Below are positions 1-45,205 of a stretch of 64,000 nt of DNA, in pieces. Origin of the DNA: Fragum whitleyi (lineage: Eukaryota; Mollusca; Bivalvia; Cardiida; Cardiidae); the NCBI GenBank assembly GCA_948146395.1, contig OX411543.1, positions 54,602,017-54,666,016 on the forward strand, given 5' to 3'. How positions within the stretch are numbered: position 1 is the first letter of the stretch; each line of letters opens with the position of its first letter. The notes below the pieces were generated by a model. That model searched no databases, was not told the origin of the DNA, and saw only the letters and a program-made list of their open reading frames with translations. The translations under genes and the position numbers were made by a program.

Positions 1-1444
1 ACATGCTGAGTATAGCAAACAAATATGGCAGATTTTTTTTTCTGTCATGGTTTATGATGAAACATTGAAGCATTTATCTATTTATTTTAAAATAACAGTT
101 TTAAAGCGCCAACATCATGTATGTTCAAGATAGGCCGCACGCTATCCTGAACACTGTTTATGTTTAACGTTTTCTATTTCCTGAATGTTCAGCAAACTTT
201 CAGCTCACCTGAGCACATGGTCTTTCATGGGGACGAGCCTTTTTGATCATTGAATTTCTGTCGTCGTAATTGATCTCTTTCTGCAAAGGTCGAAAACGCT
301 ACCTCGAAAATATGATTTCTATAGACGGTGCAACTAAGGTTGGGTTTTTTTTTTGTATTTTTTTCATGTATAACATGACAGTTGGAGCACCCAACATTAT
401 ATTCCTGGTATTTCTCCCATCAGCACTACCATTAAAAATTACTTCCTTTCCTGGCCTTCAGGTTGGAGATGAATGTAAGAAAAGATATGTGCCGCCGTTT
501 CGGTCATATTTAGACTACCGTTCACATTTCACTGAATAGTGTCAAGTTCAATGTAACAGTCATAGATAAAATCAAACCATTGCCTGGGAAATTTCAAAAC
601 CACCCATGTTGCGATTCTCAAAAGTAGTAAAAGTGGTATATCGTAAGCGGAAGGCTTAAACCTCGTATCTACAGCTTGAAAGAACGTGAGTTACGAGGTT
701 TTTGTCGTACATTGGTAATATTGTTTTCGAGACTTTATAATACAGTTTCATGCTTATATGTTCATTCACCATTTTTTCTATGGAGGTAGGTATACTATTT
801 CCGAAATGGAAATGTCACAAAATCGAATTATTTGAGCATATTTCTACAAAAAGGAGATCTTGTACTATAAAAGGTTAAAAAAGGGTATCAGCTAATTTCT
901 GTGAGTACTTGGGTATTTACGAATAAGATTTTTTTTATATATATTGCACAATTTAGGCCACCGAACTTGCTGAACAATATTACAAAAAGTGTTTACAAAA
1001 ACATATAAGAGAATAGCGATCAAACCTAGTTAAATTATTGCACTGAAATGTTCGAAATCATGGTTTAAATTCTTGTAACAATAAATTTTGGTATATCGTC
1101 GGCTAGAGACTTAAACCTCGTTTTTACGGCTTGAATACACTGGGGCTATATGAAATTTTGGTCGCTCACAGACGATATGATTTTAGAGTCCCGGTAATAA
1201 CCGGTTGAGTATCATGCTAAGGTTTTCATATGGTATTTAAAATAACATAACCAAAATAGACTGCATTTGCAATAGTTGGGCGATCCGTTAATTATATTAT
1301 GCAGGTCAGCATGAACATGGATGTCGAATAAGGGGGCACCAAACCATTATCTGGTATCCCCATTTTTTCTCAAGTTTACGGAATTTGCAAATACATATTC
1401 TACATTTAATAACTGAGTAACACTAAAGCATTTCTTCTTCTCTG
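1..1444. other. Non-coding start of window with repeat fragments
   Basis: No convincing exon is seen. At 200-290 lies a worn left end of repeat family A (AGCTCACCTGAGCAC, then TGATCATTGAAT and a CTGTCGTCG stretch). Two related pieces at 634-685 and 1089-1135 share GGTATATCGT, then TTAAACCTCGT, then GCTTGAA, so they are degenerate copies of one unnamed repeat. The 89-aa open frame at 270-539 overlaps the family A fragment and has no recognisable domain; I take it as chance. Confidence 0.5.
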
Positions 1445-1979
1445 CTTTAGGCCTAGTTTACATTTGCCACGATCGCCTTACAATATTGCCACGATTCACA
1501 AATCGCACGGGTTTCATTAAGCTGTCACAAGAATCATTGAGTTACCCTTGCGGCCATCGCAAGGTAAATGTGCAACCCCCGCTTCGAGAATTGTGCGATT
1601 TGACAACTTTATACACTGTAGACAGTGCAGCCGCCGTACAACCATTGTGCGGAACCCGCGCGGGGACCCTAGGATGATCCGTTCTATACTTATAGGCAAA
1701 ACATCATACGGTAGCCTTTCGATGTCCGTGCGGCGATCGTGCGATGCCTAGACGACGTGTCTACGGACTACGCTCTCCGTACGGTCTTGCAATTTTAAAA
1801 ATTTGTATTCCTATTTTTTATAAAAAAAAAAAAAAAGGTAGGTTCTGCGACACCCGTAAAACCATGCGATGATCGCATGGACACCGTATGTCGCCGCACG
1901 GGCGTCGCACGATTTTTGAATTGTGGCAAAGTTACGGGCGCCGTACGGGCTCCTTAATCCAAATGTAAACCAGTATAAG
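1445..1979. mobile_element. TIR-bounded short element (MITE-like)
   Basis: The left end (1445-1466) contains GTTTACATTTG and the right end (1960-1979) contains its inverse CAAATGTAAAC, giving imperfect terminal inverted repeats of about 20 bases. The interior is unusually rich in CG dinucleotides (CGATCGC, CCGTACGG, GCGCCGTACG) compared with its AT-rich surroundings and has an A-run at 1822-1836. No transposase frame is present, so this is a non-autonomous copy. The three short open frames inside are chance. Confidence 0.55.
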
Positions 1980-2929
1980 AAATTGTCAAAATAGAAATAT
2001 GTCCTAAATATGACCATGGTTTTAAGATGGGCAGTTTTTGCGAGTCCGAGACTCCCACATGGTAATTAGGACTCGCAAAACTATCCGATAAAGTGCCAGG
2101 AACCCTCTTTTTTATGACTCTTGTCTGCTTTGTACTAGTCGACTTACAAAATTCTGTTTTGCTATGTTGGTTAAAAAAGATACGCAAATAAGCACAATGT
2201 ATTGGTTAAATAACGAATCTATGGAAATATTAAGAAAAAGAAAGGAAAGCAAGAAAAATATATGATCAGTAAATTTTTCTCGCAAGTCAACATGTCTGAA
2301 AAATGCATAATCCTTCCTGATGTTTTTTTTTTATTTCTACATGTGCGCAACACCCAGACTCAGATCTGTCTCTGCATCCGCACATTCTGATCAAAGTCTT
2401 CAAAAAACAATCTCTCAATTTCTCGCCATTACGCAAAAATAAAACGTTTTGAAATTAGTATTATTACTAAAGGTTACATCACATACGATTGTTTCATAAT
2501 ATTTCTTTTATAAAAAAGTCTCTTGGTAGTACATTTAGCAACATACACTTTAAAATCTGATTTTAAAACAAAATGCATGTGAGGTGTATCATTTTGATTA
2601 CTCGATTGGTATATCAGATTCTTGATTTTGTCAGACATACATAAAAGTATTGGAAAGTTTAAGATGTTTGGCAAAACTGAAAACAACCTCCAGTATGAAT
2701 TGTAGCTATGGCAACGGAGGTATTTTGACATATCTCACTAAATTTGTGAACTATTAATTACATGTAATGGTCATTAATAAGGGCAGCTGGTATTGGATCC
2801 ATACCTTGTAGCTTTAGAATCTTGGATTACATGGATAACATGTATTCGAGGAAAATGTTTCGTTTTCACACCAAAAATAGAAAATACATCATTCTAAATG
2901 ATCTTGTAAAAAGAGAAGTGAGTTGCAAA

Positions 2930-3182
2930 TATGACCCGTCAGGCGAAAAGGAATCTTCTTGGTATTGCGTGACGAGTCGATCATAGCCAGACTGTGCGGA
3001 CTGTTCACATGCGTAACATTTTGCCTTTGGCTTTTTTTCTGAATCTGTGATGATCTTTCTTCTTTCCAGTAAGAAAAACTTTGAAATGCGAACACCGGCT
3101 GACCTCTACTGGAACCAATATCTCTGTAAGATATTTATTTTACGAAGTTCCCGGGAGGTCATTTTTGCATTACTTATCACAT
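2930..3182 (-). mobile_element. MITE family V, complete diverged copy
   Basis: Same family as 59350-59609 and 12680-13937, in inverse orientation. Conserved blocks in order are TGACCCGTCAGGCGAAAAGG, TAGCCAGACTG, TTTCTGAATCTGTGATGATC, TTTCCAGTAAG, TTTGAAATGCGA and a worn right terminus TTATCACATA. The length of about 253 bases agrees with the 260-base copy at 59350. No coding capacity. Confidence 0.7.
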
Positions 3183-3798
3183 AAATTGCAAGTATTGTTT
3201 ATTCCATCTCGCTTTCTTTCATAAACTAGTTCCTTAATTTCGATAAAATATTTTCATTTTAAATACAAAATAGAAATTTCAATAGCTTCAAAAATCAAAC
3301 AGGGAATAGTTATGGTTCCTGTACATTGTAATATCATTTTAAAGGATCTTTTCACCACTGAAGCTTGAAGTTGATAGCAAATGTACATACAGAGATGCTC
3401 CGGAAAAAAATCTGAGTCATTATATTAACACAAAGGACAATAATCCCAAAATTATGCAACAAAAATGTTGTGGTTCTTATGCACCACTTTTCTCCTTCAA
3501 AGGTCTAAGGCCCGGTGCCACTGCACTAACGGATGAATTGAGAATGCAAAGCGTATGAAAATCTTACATTGCATCGAAAAGATGGTTCGTAAGCGTACAT
3601 GTGTATGTATTTATCGTTTAAAATTTATTGATCCGCGTTGTCTTTTGTCTTTCAGCGTACGAGGAACATACGACATATGCATCCGCCATTTTATCTTGTC
3701 GTACCAAAAAATGGGCTATATTAGAAAAAGTAGACAACAAACATTTTTTCTCTCCTTTACCACCAGTTTGCCCTTCTTTCTTTGTTCAAAACTTTATA
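3183..3798. other. Unassigned non-coding DNA
   Basis: I see no exon, RNA gene or clear repeat structure. Open frames at 3555-3914 and 3628-3933 run into the SINE that follows and read through its tRNA-like head, so they are not genes. Confidence 0.4.
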
Positions 3799-4078
3799 GC
3801 CGCCGTCATAGCGCAGTTGGTAGCGCGACGGACGGTCATTCTAGAGGTCCCGGGTTCGATCCCCGACGGCGGCACTCATTCTTTCCGACAATTTGTCTCT
3901 CACCAATGGGTTGATAATCGTAGACCTATGTGAGATAGTAGCTGGAGGCTAGGAAAGGATGTAATGGTTGTACTGGTGAGAGAAATACCAGGAAACCATT
4001 GTTAGGTACTCCTGCCGCCGCGATATAGCTGAAATAATGTTGAAAGCGGCGTTAAACTCCATTCAATCAATCAATCAA
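3799..4078 (+). mobile_element. tRNA-derived SINE, family S1, complete
   Basis: The first 75 bases (3799-3873) are tRNA-like. They have an A box around TAGCGCAGTTGGTAGCGCG, a B box GGTTCGATCCC, and end pairing GCCGCCGTC with GACGGCGGC. A non-tRNA body follows (CTCACCAATGGGTTGATAATCGTAGACC, GAGAAATACCAGGAA, GAAATAATGTTGAAAGCGGCGTTAAAC), ending in an ATCA/ATCAATCA tail at 4061-4078. The other copies (15045, 20393, 31875 and the pieces at 6629 and 11121) share the same body. The head resembles tRNA-Asn in its arms, but the anticodon region has drifted. Confidence 0.85.
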
Positions 4079-4339
4079 AGCTTTATTGTGTCGAAAGTCA
4101 ATATACAATCTCTATCAATATTTACTCGTTTGTCTTGGAAAGAAAGCGAATGAAAATATGTCCTTATTTTAACGGGAAAGAAGAAAAACACAAATGAATC
4201 TTTTAACCCCGTATATAATTCAAATATGGAGGCTTGATTCTGATGTTTATTTTCCCCTTTTTTCTGAAATCCAAATTAAGAGCGCTAGCGAGGACTCCAA
4301 TCTTGCTACGAGAATACCCATGGTTATCTGCTTCTACAG

Positions 4340-4654
4340 TTAACAACATCCTGAAATTGACAAGGTGAAAATTTTCCGAATGATTTAGGAATGAAATTGA
4401 ATGAGCGTGTTGATCGAGTTTTGAGTGAATTTAAAGGGAGGTATTCCTATATCGCAAATTTTGTTCAGGATGAACACAATTAGCGATGTTGATGTATGTT
4501 TTCCAAAATTGAAGACATTGCCTACTTGGGGTACTCACGATGATCGGCGGGCTTCCTTGCTAGCATAACAATATCGACGATGGATTCTTTAACTCTCAAC
4601 GATTTTTAACCTACAACTTTATAACGTTAAACCTTTTTTTTTTGTATTCAAATT
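4340..4654. other. Upstream region of the candidate small gene
   Basis: At about 4385-4475 lies a piece in inverse orientation of the repeat seen at 47440-47790 and 56410-56740 (GAATGAGCG..., TTTTGAGTGAATTTAAAGGGAGG, ATATCGCAAATTTTGTTCAGGATGAA). No TATA box that I would trust is seen before 4655. A CT-rich then T-rich stretch (ACCTTTTTTTTTTGTATTC) immediately precedes the ATG. Confidence 0.35.
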
Positions 4655-5047
4655 ATGGGTTCCCACCAGCCTGTCATTTTTGAAAGCGAACTCAGTATGT
4701 CCGAAATTGAACGATCGCTAGCCTGGATTCTGCTCGCGGTGAGTGCATTTAACATCCTGTACATGAAGCTGGTTTTTTACATGAATTGTGACCTGTCTGG
4801 CAATAAGAGGTTACCTTGGAAGTGAGAAAAGTAACGATCAAAGTCAGGCTTTACCAGCTGTGCGGACTAACTATTTTAACTCAGACCGAATGGAACTTCC
4901 TTCGATGGTTTCATGATGCTTCGAATCAAAAGGTAAACAGGGTGTGAAATTATAACTTAACTTACATTTGATTTTTTTTATTGAAATTATGCTTTACATC
5001 GCTTTGTAACAATTTTCCAGTCATATCTCGGAAGCTTTGGCTACTGA
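4655..5047 (+). CDS. Candidate three-exon microprotein gene, 52 aa, unrecognised
   Basis: Three short exons join in phase 0: 4655-4738 (ATG to a perfect GTGAGT donor), 4885-4932 (acceptor TTTTAACTCAG, donor GTAAAC) and 5021-5047 (acceptor CAATTTTCCAG, then 8 codons and TGA). The product would start MGSHQPVIFESELSMSEIER, continue into a Trp/Leu-rich stretch (LAWILLA, TEWNFLRWFHDAS) and end SYLGSFGY. An AATAAA at 5395-5400 followed by a T/G-rich stretch could be the polyadenylation site. I do not recognise the family. It could instead be the start of a longer gene whose third exon I mis-chose, or chance. Support is only the consistent splice sites, the shared phase and the poly(A) signal. Confidence 0.4.
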
Positions 5048-5393
5048 CCATGAGTTCCTTGTATTCCTCTTACCAAATTACCGATATATGCTTTCCGAAT
5101 CTCCAGCCACTCATTCCACATAGATTAACGATTTTAAACCCGCTGATGTAATACATATATCGGAAGCTATGGGATATAAGAAATATGATCCTCACCCCAC
5201 CCCACCCACCCCATCCCACCATGATTTCGAGCCTGATGCTCTCCGACGGTGGCTCTACTTAAGTAAGCGACATTTTATTACATGTCCTTCATTATCACGT
5301 CGGTTTATTTAACGACAAAAATCTAAACTTTGACATTTTGGGGAAATCTCGATTTGTCAGTTTTCCTTAGTGTATGACTAAGTTTCGTTTTCC

Positions 5394-5425
5394 AATAAAC
5401 TTGTACTTTGTATTCACTAGCTCAA
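5394..5425 (+). terminator. Possible polyadenylation site of the 52-aa gene
   Basis: AATAAA at 5395-5400 is followed within 25 bases by T/G-rich sequence (TTGTACTTTGTATTC). This is the usual arrangement for cleavage and polyadenylation, and it lies about 350 bases after the proposed stop codon. Confidence 0.3.
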
Positions 5426-6005
5426 TGTTGTTCAATGCTAGTGCTTTAAAAAGTGATATCCTTCGTACTTGATGCATATAGAGAAAGCCAATCACAATAC
5501 ACGAAAATTTGCTATCCTTTAAATATCAAAATTCAGTTTTGTCACTAGTATTATTATAGAGGTTTCTTTCAGTCAAAACACAGATTTCAAATTTCAATTC
5601 AAATGTTATTGTTTGAAATAGATGTGAAGCAACTAACCCAAGAATGCCAGTTTCGTAAAATTTAAACATAAATAATTGCTTTAGGTGTCAGTAAAATAAT
5701 CACCTGTTTCTTGTCTATGCATGTATGGTAGAAAATTTGCCGGTACATACAGAATGGAAGCACTCTACCTTAAGTTTTTTTTTCAAACTATGAAAGTTGA
5801 TAATTATAATTTGTTGAATTCTATTTCTCTTTAAAAAAAATAAATTTTCGACCTAAAGCCATACATGCATTATTTTTAAATAAAAGAAATCATAGGCTGT
5901 AATTATAAACCTAAACAGAACTTTAGTTGTCACAGAGTTCTAGAAAACAATACCCTGTCAATACTTTTACAGGTTATGTCCCCGGTAAATAAATATGCAA
6001 TTTCG
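5426..6005. other. Unassigned AT-rich DNA
   Basis: No exon, RNA or repeat structure that I can support; AT-rich with short homopolymer runs. Confidence 0.4.
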
Positions 6006-6072
6006 TTAGGATTCGAACCAGGGACCTCTTTGTCCAAAAGCGAGAGCTATACCGCGTTGCTATAAAAAGCTA
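6006..6072 (-). repeat. tRNA-like fragment
   Basis: Read on the minus strand it contains CGCGGTATAGCTCTCGC (A-box-like) and GGTCCCTGGTTCGAATCC (B box). The acceptor arms do not pair well, so it is more likely a SINE head or tRNA pseudogene than a working tRNA. Confidence 0.45.
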
Positions 6073-6628
6073 GCTTGTACGACAAGGCAGAACAAAACCC
6101 CTTACACATAAACCGGCTACCATATATAGTTAAAACAAAAGCAATCATAACATCATAACTACAGTACAAACTTTAGTTACAAGGCAGACGAAATTTATAA
6201 AAGGATTTTGTTAAGAAAAAAATACGTAATTAACTTCAAAATTCAAGTTTGTGTTTTACTATACAGCGTTGCCAATTGCATATTATCAATTAAATAAATC
6301 ATTCGAATCTTCTTCAAAATGTAAGCGGTCTGGATGTGTTGTAAGTTCATGTTTAACAGAGTTTCTTAAAGGAACAAAATATATTCAAAATCCAAAAATA
6401 AGATCTTGAGACAAACTAGACACTAACACCATTCCTGGATATTGATGTGCAGTGGATATAACAGGACATTAAGAATCAGCCCCGACCCCTAGCTGACTAA
6501 AGAAAACAAACCCCAGGAGTAATGGCTATTAACGGATAACAAGTCAGATTTATGGCATTAGTCCCAGTGCTCATTTCACCTATCTACGGTGACCGGTGCA
6601 TTTCTTAAAAGGGAGCAATATTCTTCGC

Positions 6629-6721
6629 ATGAGTCGAAAAGAATGTGTGCCGCCGTCGGGGATCGAACCCGGGACATCTAGATTGACAGTCCGACGCGCT
6701 ACCAACTGCTTTATGACGGCG
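6629..6721 (-). mobile_element. SINE S1 head fragment
   Basis: The tRNA-like part (6649-6721) keeps A box TAAAGCAGTTGGTAGCGCG, B box GGTTCGATCCCC and a 7-base acceptor pairing (CGCCGTC with GACGGCG). About 20 bases of S1 body remain before the copy is broken off. The anticodon-loop region reads CTGTCAA, one change from the CTGTTAA of tRNA-Asn, which supports an Asn-like ancestor. Confidence 0.7.
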
Positions 6722-7240
6722 ACCCTTGATGACGCGGTGGCCAATAGCACCCATGGTATCTGCCCAATCAAAATTTTAAGAAGAAATCTTAAAGAGCATG
6801 TGCCAAGAATAATTCCTGTGAAATAAAATTGAATTCTGATGGGTAGTTTAGGTGAAGAAGATTTATCTAAAATTTAACCAATTGTGACCTTTTTTGATGA
6901 CGCGGCAGCCCTTGGAACCCATTATATAACTAATTCGGAATTTAACTAAGAAATCTGGAAGTGCTCGTCCAAAAGATCATTCATGCAGGTTAAATTCTGA
7001 AATATAGATTTAGAGAAGAAGATTTTTTATTATTTCACCTTTGGGGCCCATTTTCTGGTGACACGTCAGCCCGTGCTACCAACCCCATCGGCATTTAACG
7101 AAAGGATCTGAAAGAGCATGTCCTGACGATCATTTATGTGAAATATGATTGATTTCTGACCTGTAGTTTCACTGAAGAAGATTTTTATATTTCACTATTG
7201 GTGGCCTTTTTTGGTGACACGTCAGACCGTAGCGTCCGAG
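6722..7240. repeat. Degenerate tandem repeat, unit about 160 bases
   Basis: The phrase GATGACGCGGTGGCC (near 6726) returns as GATGACGCGGCAGCC (about 6893), GGTGACACGTCAGCC (about 7054) and GGTGACACGTCAGACC (about 7210). Between them AGAGCATGT, GATCATT and GAAGAAGATTT recur in the same order. Spacings of roughly 167, 161 and 156 bases show about three old units. The array begins directly at the SINE head fragment. Confidence 0.65.
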
Positions 7241-7543
7241 ACTGGTGTCACTGTCGACTTAAAAAAACCTATATTTTGGTAGTTAGCAGTGGTACCAATC
7301 ACTTGCAAGTAACACCCGAAAGAGGAATTGTGTAGTGTGTATAGATAGATAGAAAGATATCTTTCGATTTTTTCGATCTAAAATGGGAATTAAACGCCGC
7401 ATAATAAACGTTATGTAAAGCACCCAAAGCACCGGGAATTCATAAAGCGCCTAAGTGAATGAGAATGTATCCTCAGTCCGTGACGTTTACAAAAATTTTA
7501 TTATCTTAATAATTTCCCTGTCCCGCACTACATCCTGTCAGGC
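7241..7543 (+). promoter_or_regulatory. Presumed 5' region of GBA2
   Basis: This stretch lies directly before the GBA2 start codon and must hold the 5' UTR or the last upstream splice acceptor. I see no certain TATA box or CpG-rich block. It is assigned by position only. Confidence 0.3.
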
Positions 7544-41033
<33,490 letters not shown>

Positions 41034-41209
41034 CATATGATATTTTTAGCAATCTTTTTTCTACAATGTTTTTGTTACTTCAAATTTTTATACTACATAT
41101 CTTATAAGCAAACACACTTTCATTATCATGTTTATTTAAAAAAAAAACCTCAAGATTAGAGGGAGGTTTCTCAAAATTCCTTGTTTGGATTTTCTAATCA
41201 ATATGGAAC
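41034..41209 (+). other. GBA2: GBA2 3' UTR region
   Basis: Follows the stop codon. I find no AATAAA within this interval; candidate hexamers occur further on (ATAAAA near 41392, AATAAA near 43230). The end of the transcript cannot be placed from sequence alone. Confidence 0.35.
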
Positions 41210-41490
41210 GCTTGTGCTAGATTTTCAAAATCTTGAGTCATTGACCCCTAGACAGTGAATTCCTAGGGTTCAAAACGGAAGTCAACTGGTTATTAGATAT
41301 AATTAATATGAAATATGAATCTCTTTGAAAGATATAAAGGAGACAATTAATTCCAATAGGTGTTAAATTAATTATGCAGCAGTATGCTCTAAATAAAAAT
41401 ATGAAGGGTCAAAATGGCCTTGTAATAATCACTATGAGTGAGTCAATTTTGGGTATTTTTACATCTTGAGGGTCAAATACAAGCCCTGAT
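41210..41490 (+). mobile_element. Short element family T, copy 3
   Basis: GCTTGTGCTAGATTTTCAAAATC at the left and GAGGGTCAAATACAAGCCCTGA at the right. Interior AATATGAATCTCTTTGAAAGATATAAAGGAG is shared with copies 1 and 2. Lies just after GBA2. Confidence 0.65.
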
Positions 41491-41559
41491 GGAAGATCTG
41501 TTCAAAAAAGTAACTTGACAGTATATCGATGACTCTGCATTTTAGCTTTATAACTATGT

Positions 41560-41812
41560 TTATAGGAAGTTACAACTGCTTTGTGCTGATCTGTCAATGC
41601 ATATATCTTGCCTGGTAAAAAAGTTGCTCGCTTAGTCAAATCATAAAAAATGTCTTTTTTCTGCTCTAGTCCATATGATTTTAATTAATTGTCAGTCTTA
41701 CATTATTATTATGGTCCCCCCTGAAGGGTTAATGACTAAAAGAAGGAAGTTTGTCAAATTTTGAACTTATATATTTAGGTAAGCAACATTGGACCATCAT
41801 GGTCCTTTTGTA
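41560..41812. repeat. Half fold-back H and a family A right end
   Basis: TATAGGAAGTTACAACTGCTTTGTGCTGA (41563-41592) is one arm of family H. TTATGGTCCCCCCTGAAGG to TTGGACCATCATGGTCCTTTTGT (41717-41812) is a short deleted element with a family A-type right hairpin. Confidence 0.5.
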
Positions 41813-41944
41813 TCAACTTTGAATGTTAAGTAGCCAGCAACTGCTAACAAGCATTTGAATCTGTCTGCAGGACACTTGTTGTAAAGTGGAACTCTCTCCC
41901 TCTATCTTGAGCATAGAGGATATTGAATGAGTGGTCATTCAATA

Positions 41945-42024
41945 CCTAATTTATTGAACCAGTCATCTATAAACAGATAAAAACCGAGTTTTTATCTGTT
42001 TTAGATGACGAGTTTAATAAATTC
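41945..42024. repeat. 80-base palindrome
   Basis: AATTTATTGAACCAGTCATCTA and TAGATGACGAGTTTAATAAATT are outer arms; AAACAGATAAAAAC and GTTTTTATCTGTTT form the inner stem around CGA. Confidence 0.75.
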
Positions 42025-43100
42025 TGTATTTTATGAGCACAAATTTGCAAACAATCATAAAAAATTCTTTAAATTCAAGAGTTCAATTTTCCGCGAAACT
42101 TATAACGCCATTTTAAAACGGACGTCACCATATGTACATTATGACGTCATTTTCGGGGTTACAAAAAAGAGTTTCTATTTGCTCTTGGCTCTTTTACATA
42201 GTTATTCCACTAGTGTTATAACACCCGTGTAATATCAAAAATATTCAATGGGGTTATTTCACTCCCGCAACGTAGGTCATATTATAATTATATTTATACA
42301 ATATTCATTAAACAGATGCCTACAGCATAACATTTATTCATATCGCTTATCGTTTACTAGCTTAAACTCAAATTCCACACTGGTTTTCATTCAAATTCAT
42401 TTTATGTGAAATCCATTTTTAATTGTCAGTGCAAAACTAATCAAAGTGTCTTTATCATAAAAAAGCACTTCTAGTAGTATGACATTTTCTCAATAATTTG
42501 CCATATCTACTAATTACTTGTACCCTCCAATACAATGATGCTTTGTTTAGGTCAATTGTCCATTTTTTAAGCCTAATTTGCTTAATTAAAACTTTGTGTC
42601 AATATATTTAGCATATCAGTTTTCAGAGATAACCTGAGGAATTGTAATCCCCTTGGCATCATGCATGTTTGCATTTGTGTTGTCATTGGTGTAGGCATTG
42701 GCATTTGGTTGACAAACTTAAACCATTGACCTTATCTCTGTTGTTATTGAAGATATCTTCATGAAACTTGACATGTGTGTTTGCAATCACAAGAGCTATT
42801 GAGAATTTCAAGGGTGATTATTTTGTAAGCAAGGGTTAATTTTTTCCCCTTTTCCAGCACCTGCAGCGAAGCATTACACCGGTAGACGGAGCCCTTGTTG
42901 GGATTTTTCAACCTGTATGAACCAAATTATTTCCAAAAGGATTAGGTAGAAATCAGTTATGGTAGACAGAGTACACATCCATACAGGCTGATCTTTGGCT
43001 GTACTGTCTGCCAAAATTTTGTTTACAGCATGAAAATGAACAGCATGAGTAGAGTTCTGTCATGTTAGTCTAAATTATTAGATTCAAGTGTGTTCAAACA
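42025..43100. other. Unassigned DNA after GBA2
   Basis: No exon or RNA is seen. The 75-codon frame at 42005-42232 starts in the palindrome and lacks support. Text near 42855-42895 (CAGCACCTGCAGCGAAGC...GGAGCCCTTGTT) looks like a worn right end of a CTTGTT-type repeat. Confidence 0.4.
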
Positions 43101-43106
43101 AAGCAC

Positions 43107-43176
43107 TGGTTCAGTGTGAAATAGTTGTAACTCCCTTTAAACTTAAAGGGAGTTACAACCATTTCACATTGAGCCA
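43107..43176. repeat. Fold-back family H copy
   Basis: TGGTTCAGTGTGAAATAGTTGTAACTCCCTTTAA is mirrored by TTAAAGGGAGTTACAACCATTTCACATTGAGCCA with almost no loop. Confidence 0.85.
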
Positions 43177-43342
43177 TAGAAATATAGGTTTTGTAGTATT
43201 TTTATACAATTTAGCACACAAAGCTTACAATAAAATATAAGTGCCTACAACAATTTTTTACCAATCCTTGCCGATGTCTAGATAGTGCATGTAATGTAAT
43301 GTAGCAAAGTGATCGATATTGAACCAGCCTTTGAAATGCATC

Positions 43343-43409
43343 GGATCAGTGCAAAACTATTGTGAGTGCCTATATAATTATAGGCACTTACAATAGTGTT
43401 GTGCTGACC
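43343..43409. repeat. Fold-back H subtype
   Basis: GGATCAGTGCAAAACTATTGTGAGTGCCTATA is mirrored by TATAGGCACTTACAATAGTGTTGTGCTGACC. It is only 166 bases from the preceding H copy. Confidence 0.8.
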
Positions 43410-43599
43410 TTCAAACTGGGCTTTTTGCTATTACTTGGTGCCATTGTCCTCATTGTTGACTCTTTTGTGCAAAAACTTTGGTACTTCGTAAAATTTCAAT
43501 GGCCATAGGATTGAAACTGGGAATCACTCTTAAAACACTTGTTTCTTTGTCTTTGCACTAGACATAATTATTGCCTTGTGCAATACCTTTCTGTTTATA

Positions 43600-44660
43600 T
43601 GAAGGTCAAGGTAATCAGTGAAGGTTATAGTAATATTTCAAGGTCATATTTGTGTTCAATTAAAACTTGAACATAAGCTGTTTTGTTATTTTGCGAGGGT
43701 CGCTTTTTTCTATATGAACCTTCATATCAATTTTATCTTTTAAATGGTAAGTAAAAAAGCTTTATTATTTTACATGTCCCTTGATTGTGGCAAGGCTTTA
43801 CAGTGTATAGCTAAGTCAATGTCATTAGTGTTGGTCACTTTGTAAAGGTCACTGCTATTTAGAGGTCATGATTGTGTCTCAAATTCATTGAAACTCGGTC
43901 AGTATAACTGTCTTTATGAAATCTTACTAGATTTGAATTTGGTTATGTTGGGTAAAAACTAGGTCATGGAGAGGAATGCTCAAAAAAATTGTGGTCACTG
44001 GAGAGGTCATATTAATTGCTCAAATGTTTTGAAACTTTGTCAGAAAGCTTCTATACATGAAAACATAGGTGAGTTTTAAGTAAGGAATGAGGCATATTTG
44101 AACAGTTGAAAATTATGCATCATGATTAGTTTTTTGGGGCTAAAGACCCTCTTGTTTATACTTTTAAAGGTTCATTTAGTTATGTTTTGTATATTACGTA
44201 TGTTAAATTTTGAGGTATATTGTTCACATTTGTAAGAAAACCAGATTAAAATGAATGATATAGTATTTGATCTTTTTTTATTTTAATCTATCAAGAGAAT
44301 GTGCAGCTGAAATAAAAGATAGTGTTTATATGGTTAATTTGCTTGAAATGGCATAAGGAAAAATGAATTAATGTGCATGGCATTTTGCTCATGGTACAGT
44401 TCCTGATAAACTTTGAAGGGTTACTAGCAATAACCAATGAATTCAGCTCTTAATCCTGAGATTTTAGCTCATCTGAGCATGATTGCTCAAGATGAGGTAT
44501 TGTGTCCCTTTAAAAACTTTTAAATAGGTCATAACTTTTGATTGGTTCGTTATTCGCAGAGTCTTCATATTTCACATGTGTATTGCTTGTGACGATCTTT
44601 CTCTGATCAGTTAAGGTCAAGGTCATTTTTTAAAGTCGATTATTTAAAAAAAAATCCATT
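43600..44660 (+). repeat. Family A fragments
   Basis: Interior-like text (GTCATATTAATTGCTCAAATG, GAAACTTTGTCAGAAAG) ends at 44157 with TTTTGGGGCTAAAGACCCTCTTGTTTA, a right end. A separate left end (TTTTAGCTCATCTGAGCATGATTGCTCAAGATGAG) is at 44463-44500. Confidence 0.55.
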
Positions 44661-44944
44661 TGCTTCACTGACAAAAAACCAGCAAGCTATTGTCTGTCAT
44701 GCCTTCGTGTATTCATCCATTCATCCGTAAACTTTTTCTTTCAATATCTTCTCAGAAACGTCAGAATTCAATCAAATTTCACAGGAACAATGATATGGAC
44801 AAGGTCTGTAAGATTTTTTCAAGAAATTTTGATTGGACTTAAACATGTGTGCCATTGGCCGTCTCGTCAGGAGAACAGAGCCCATAAAGGAAATATCTAA
44901 AAATAAAAAAATATTTAAAAGAGCATTTTCTCTAAAACAAATCA

Positions 44945-45205
44945 GTCCGATTAGCTCAGTTGGTAGAGCACCGGACTTCAAAACCATTAAAGTTCGACCG
45001 CGAAGGTTCGATTCCCGGGCTGGTACACTAACAAAATTAATTGTCTTTCGGATGAGACGTTAAACCGAGGCCCCGTGAGACGGTTCTTTACACCGAGCAC
45101 GTTAAAGAACCATGACGGATCTCGGCAGTAGTTTCGTCATGTATCCTTGCACTATCCCCCGTAACAACTAACCGTCTTCTGGGGGCGTCGCTCATATTGG
45201 CATGG
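44945..45205 (+). mobile_element. SINE S2, copy 2
   Basis: GATTAGCTCAGTTGGTAGAGCACCGGACTTCAAAACC, GGTTCGATTCCCGGGCTGG, then TTGTCTTTCGGATGAGACGTTAAACCGAGGCC, GCACGTTAAAGAACCATGACGG and GGGGGCGTCGCTCATATTGG. Better preserved than copy 1. Confidence 0.85.

Noticed and set aside
3799..3873. tRNA gene with a 9-base acceptor stem
   Set aside because: The anticodon arm has drifted and the S1 SINE body follows directly; several copies share this arrangement.
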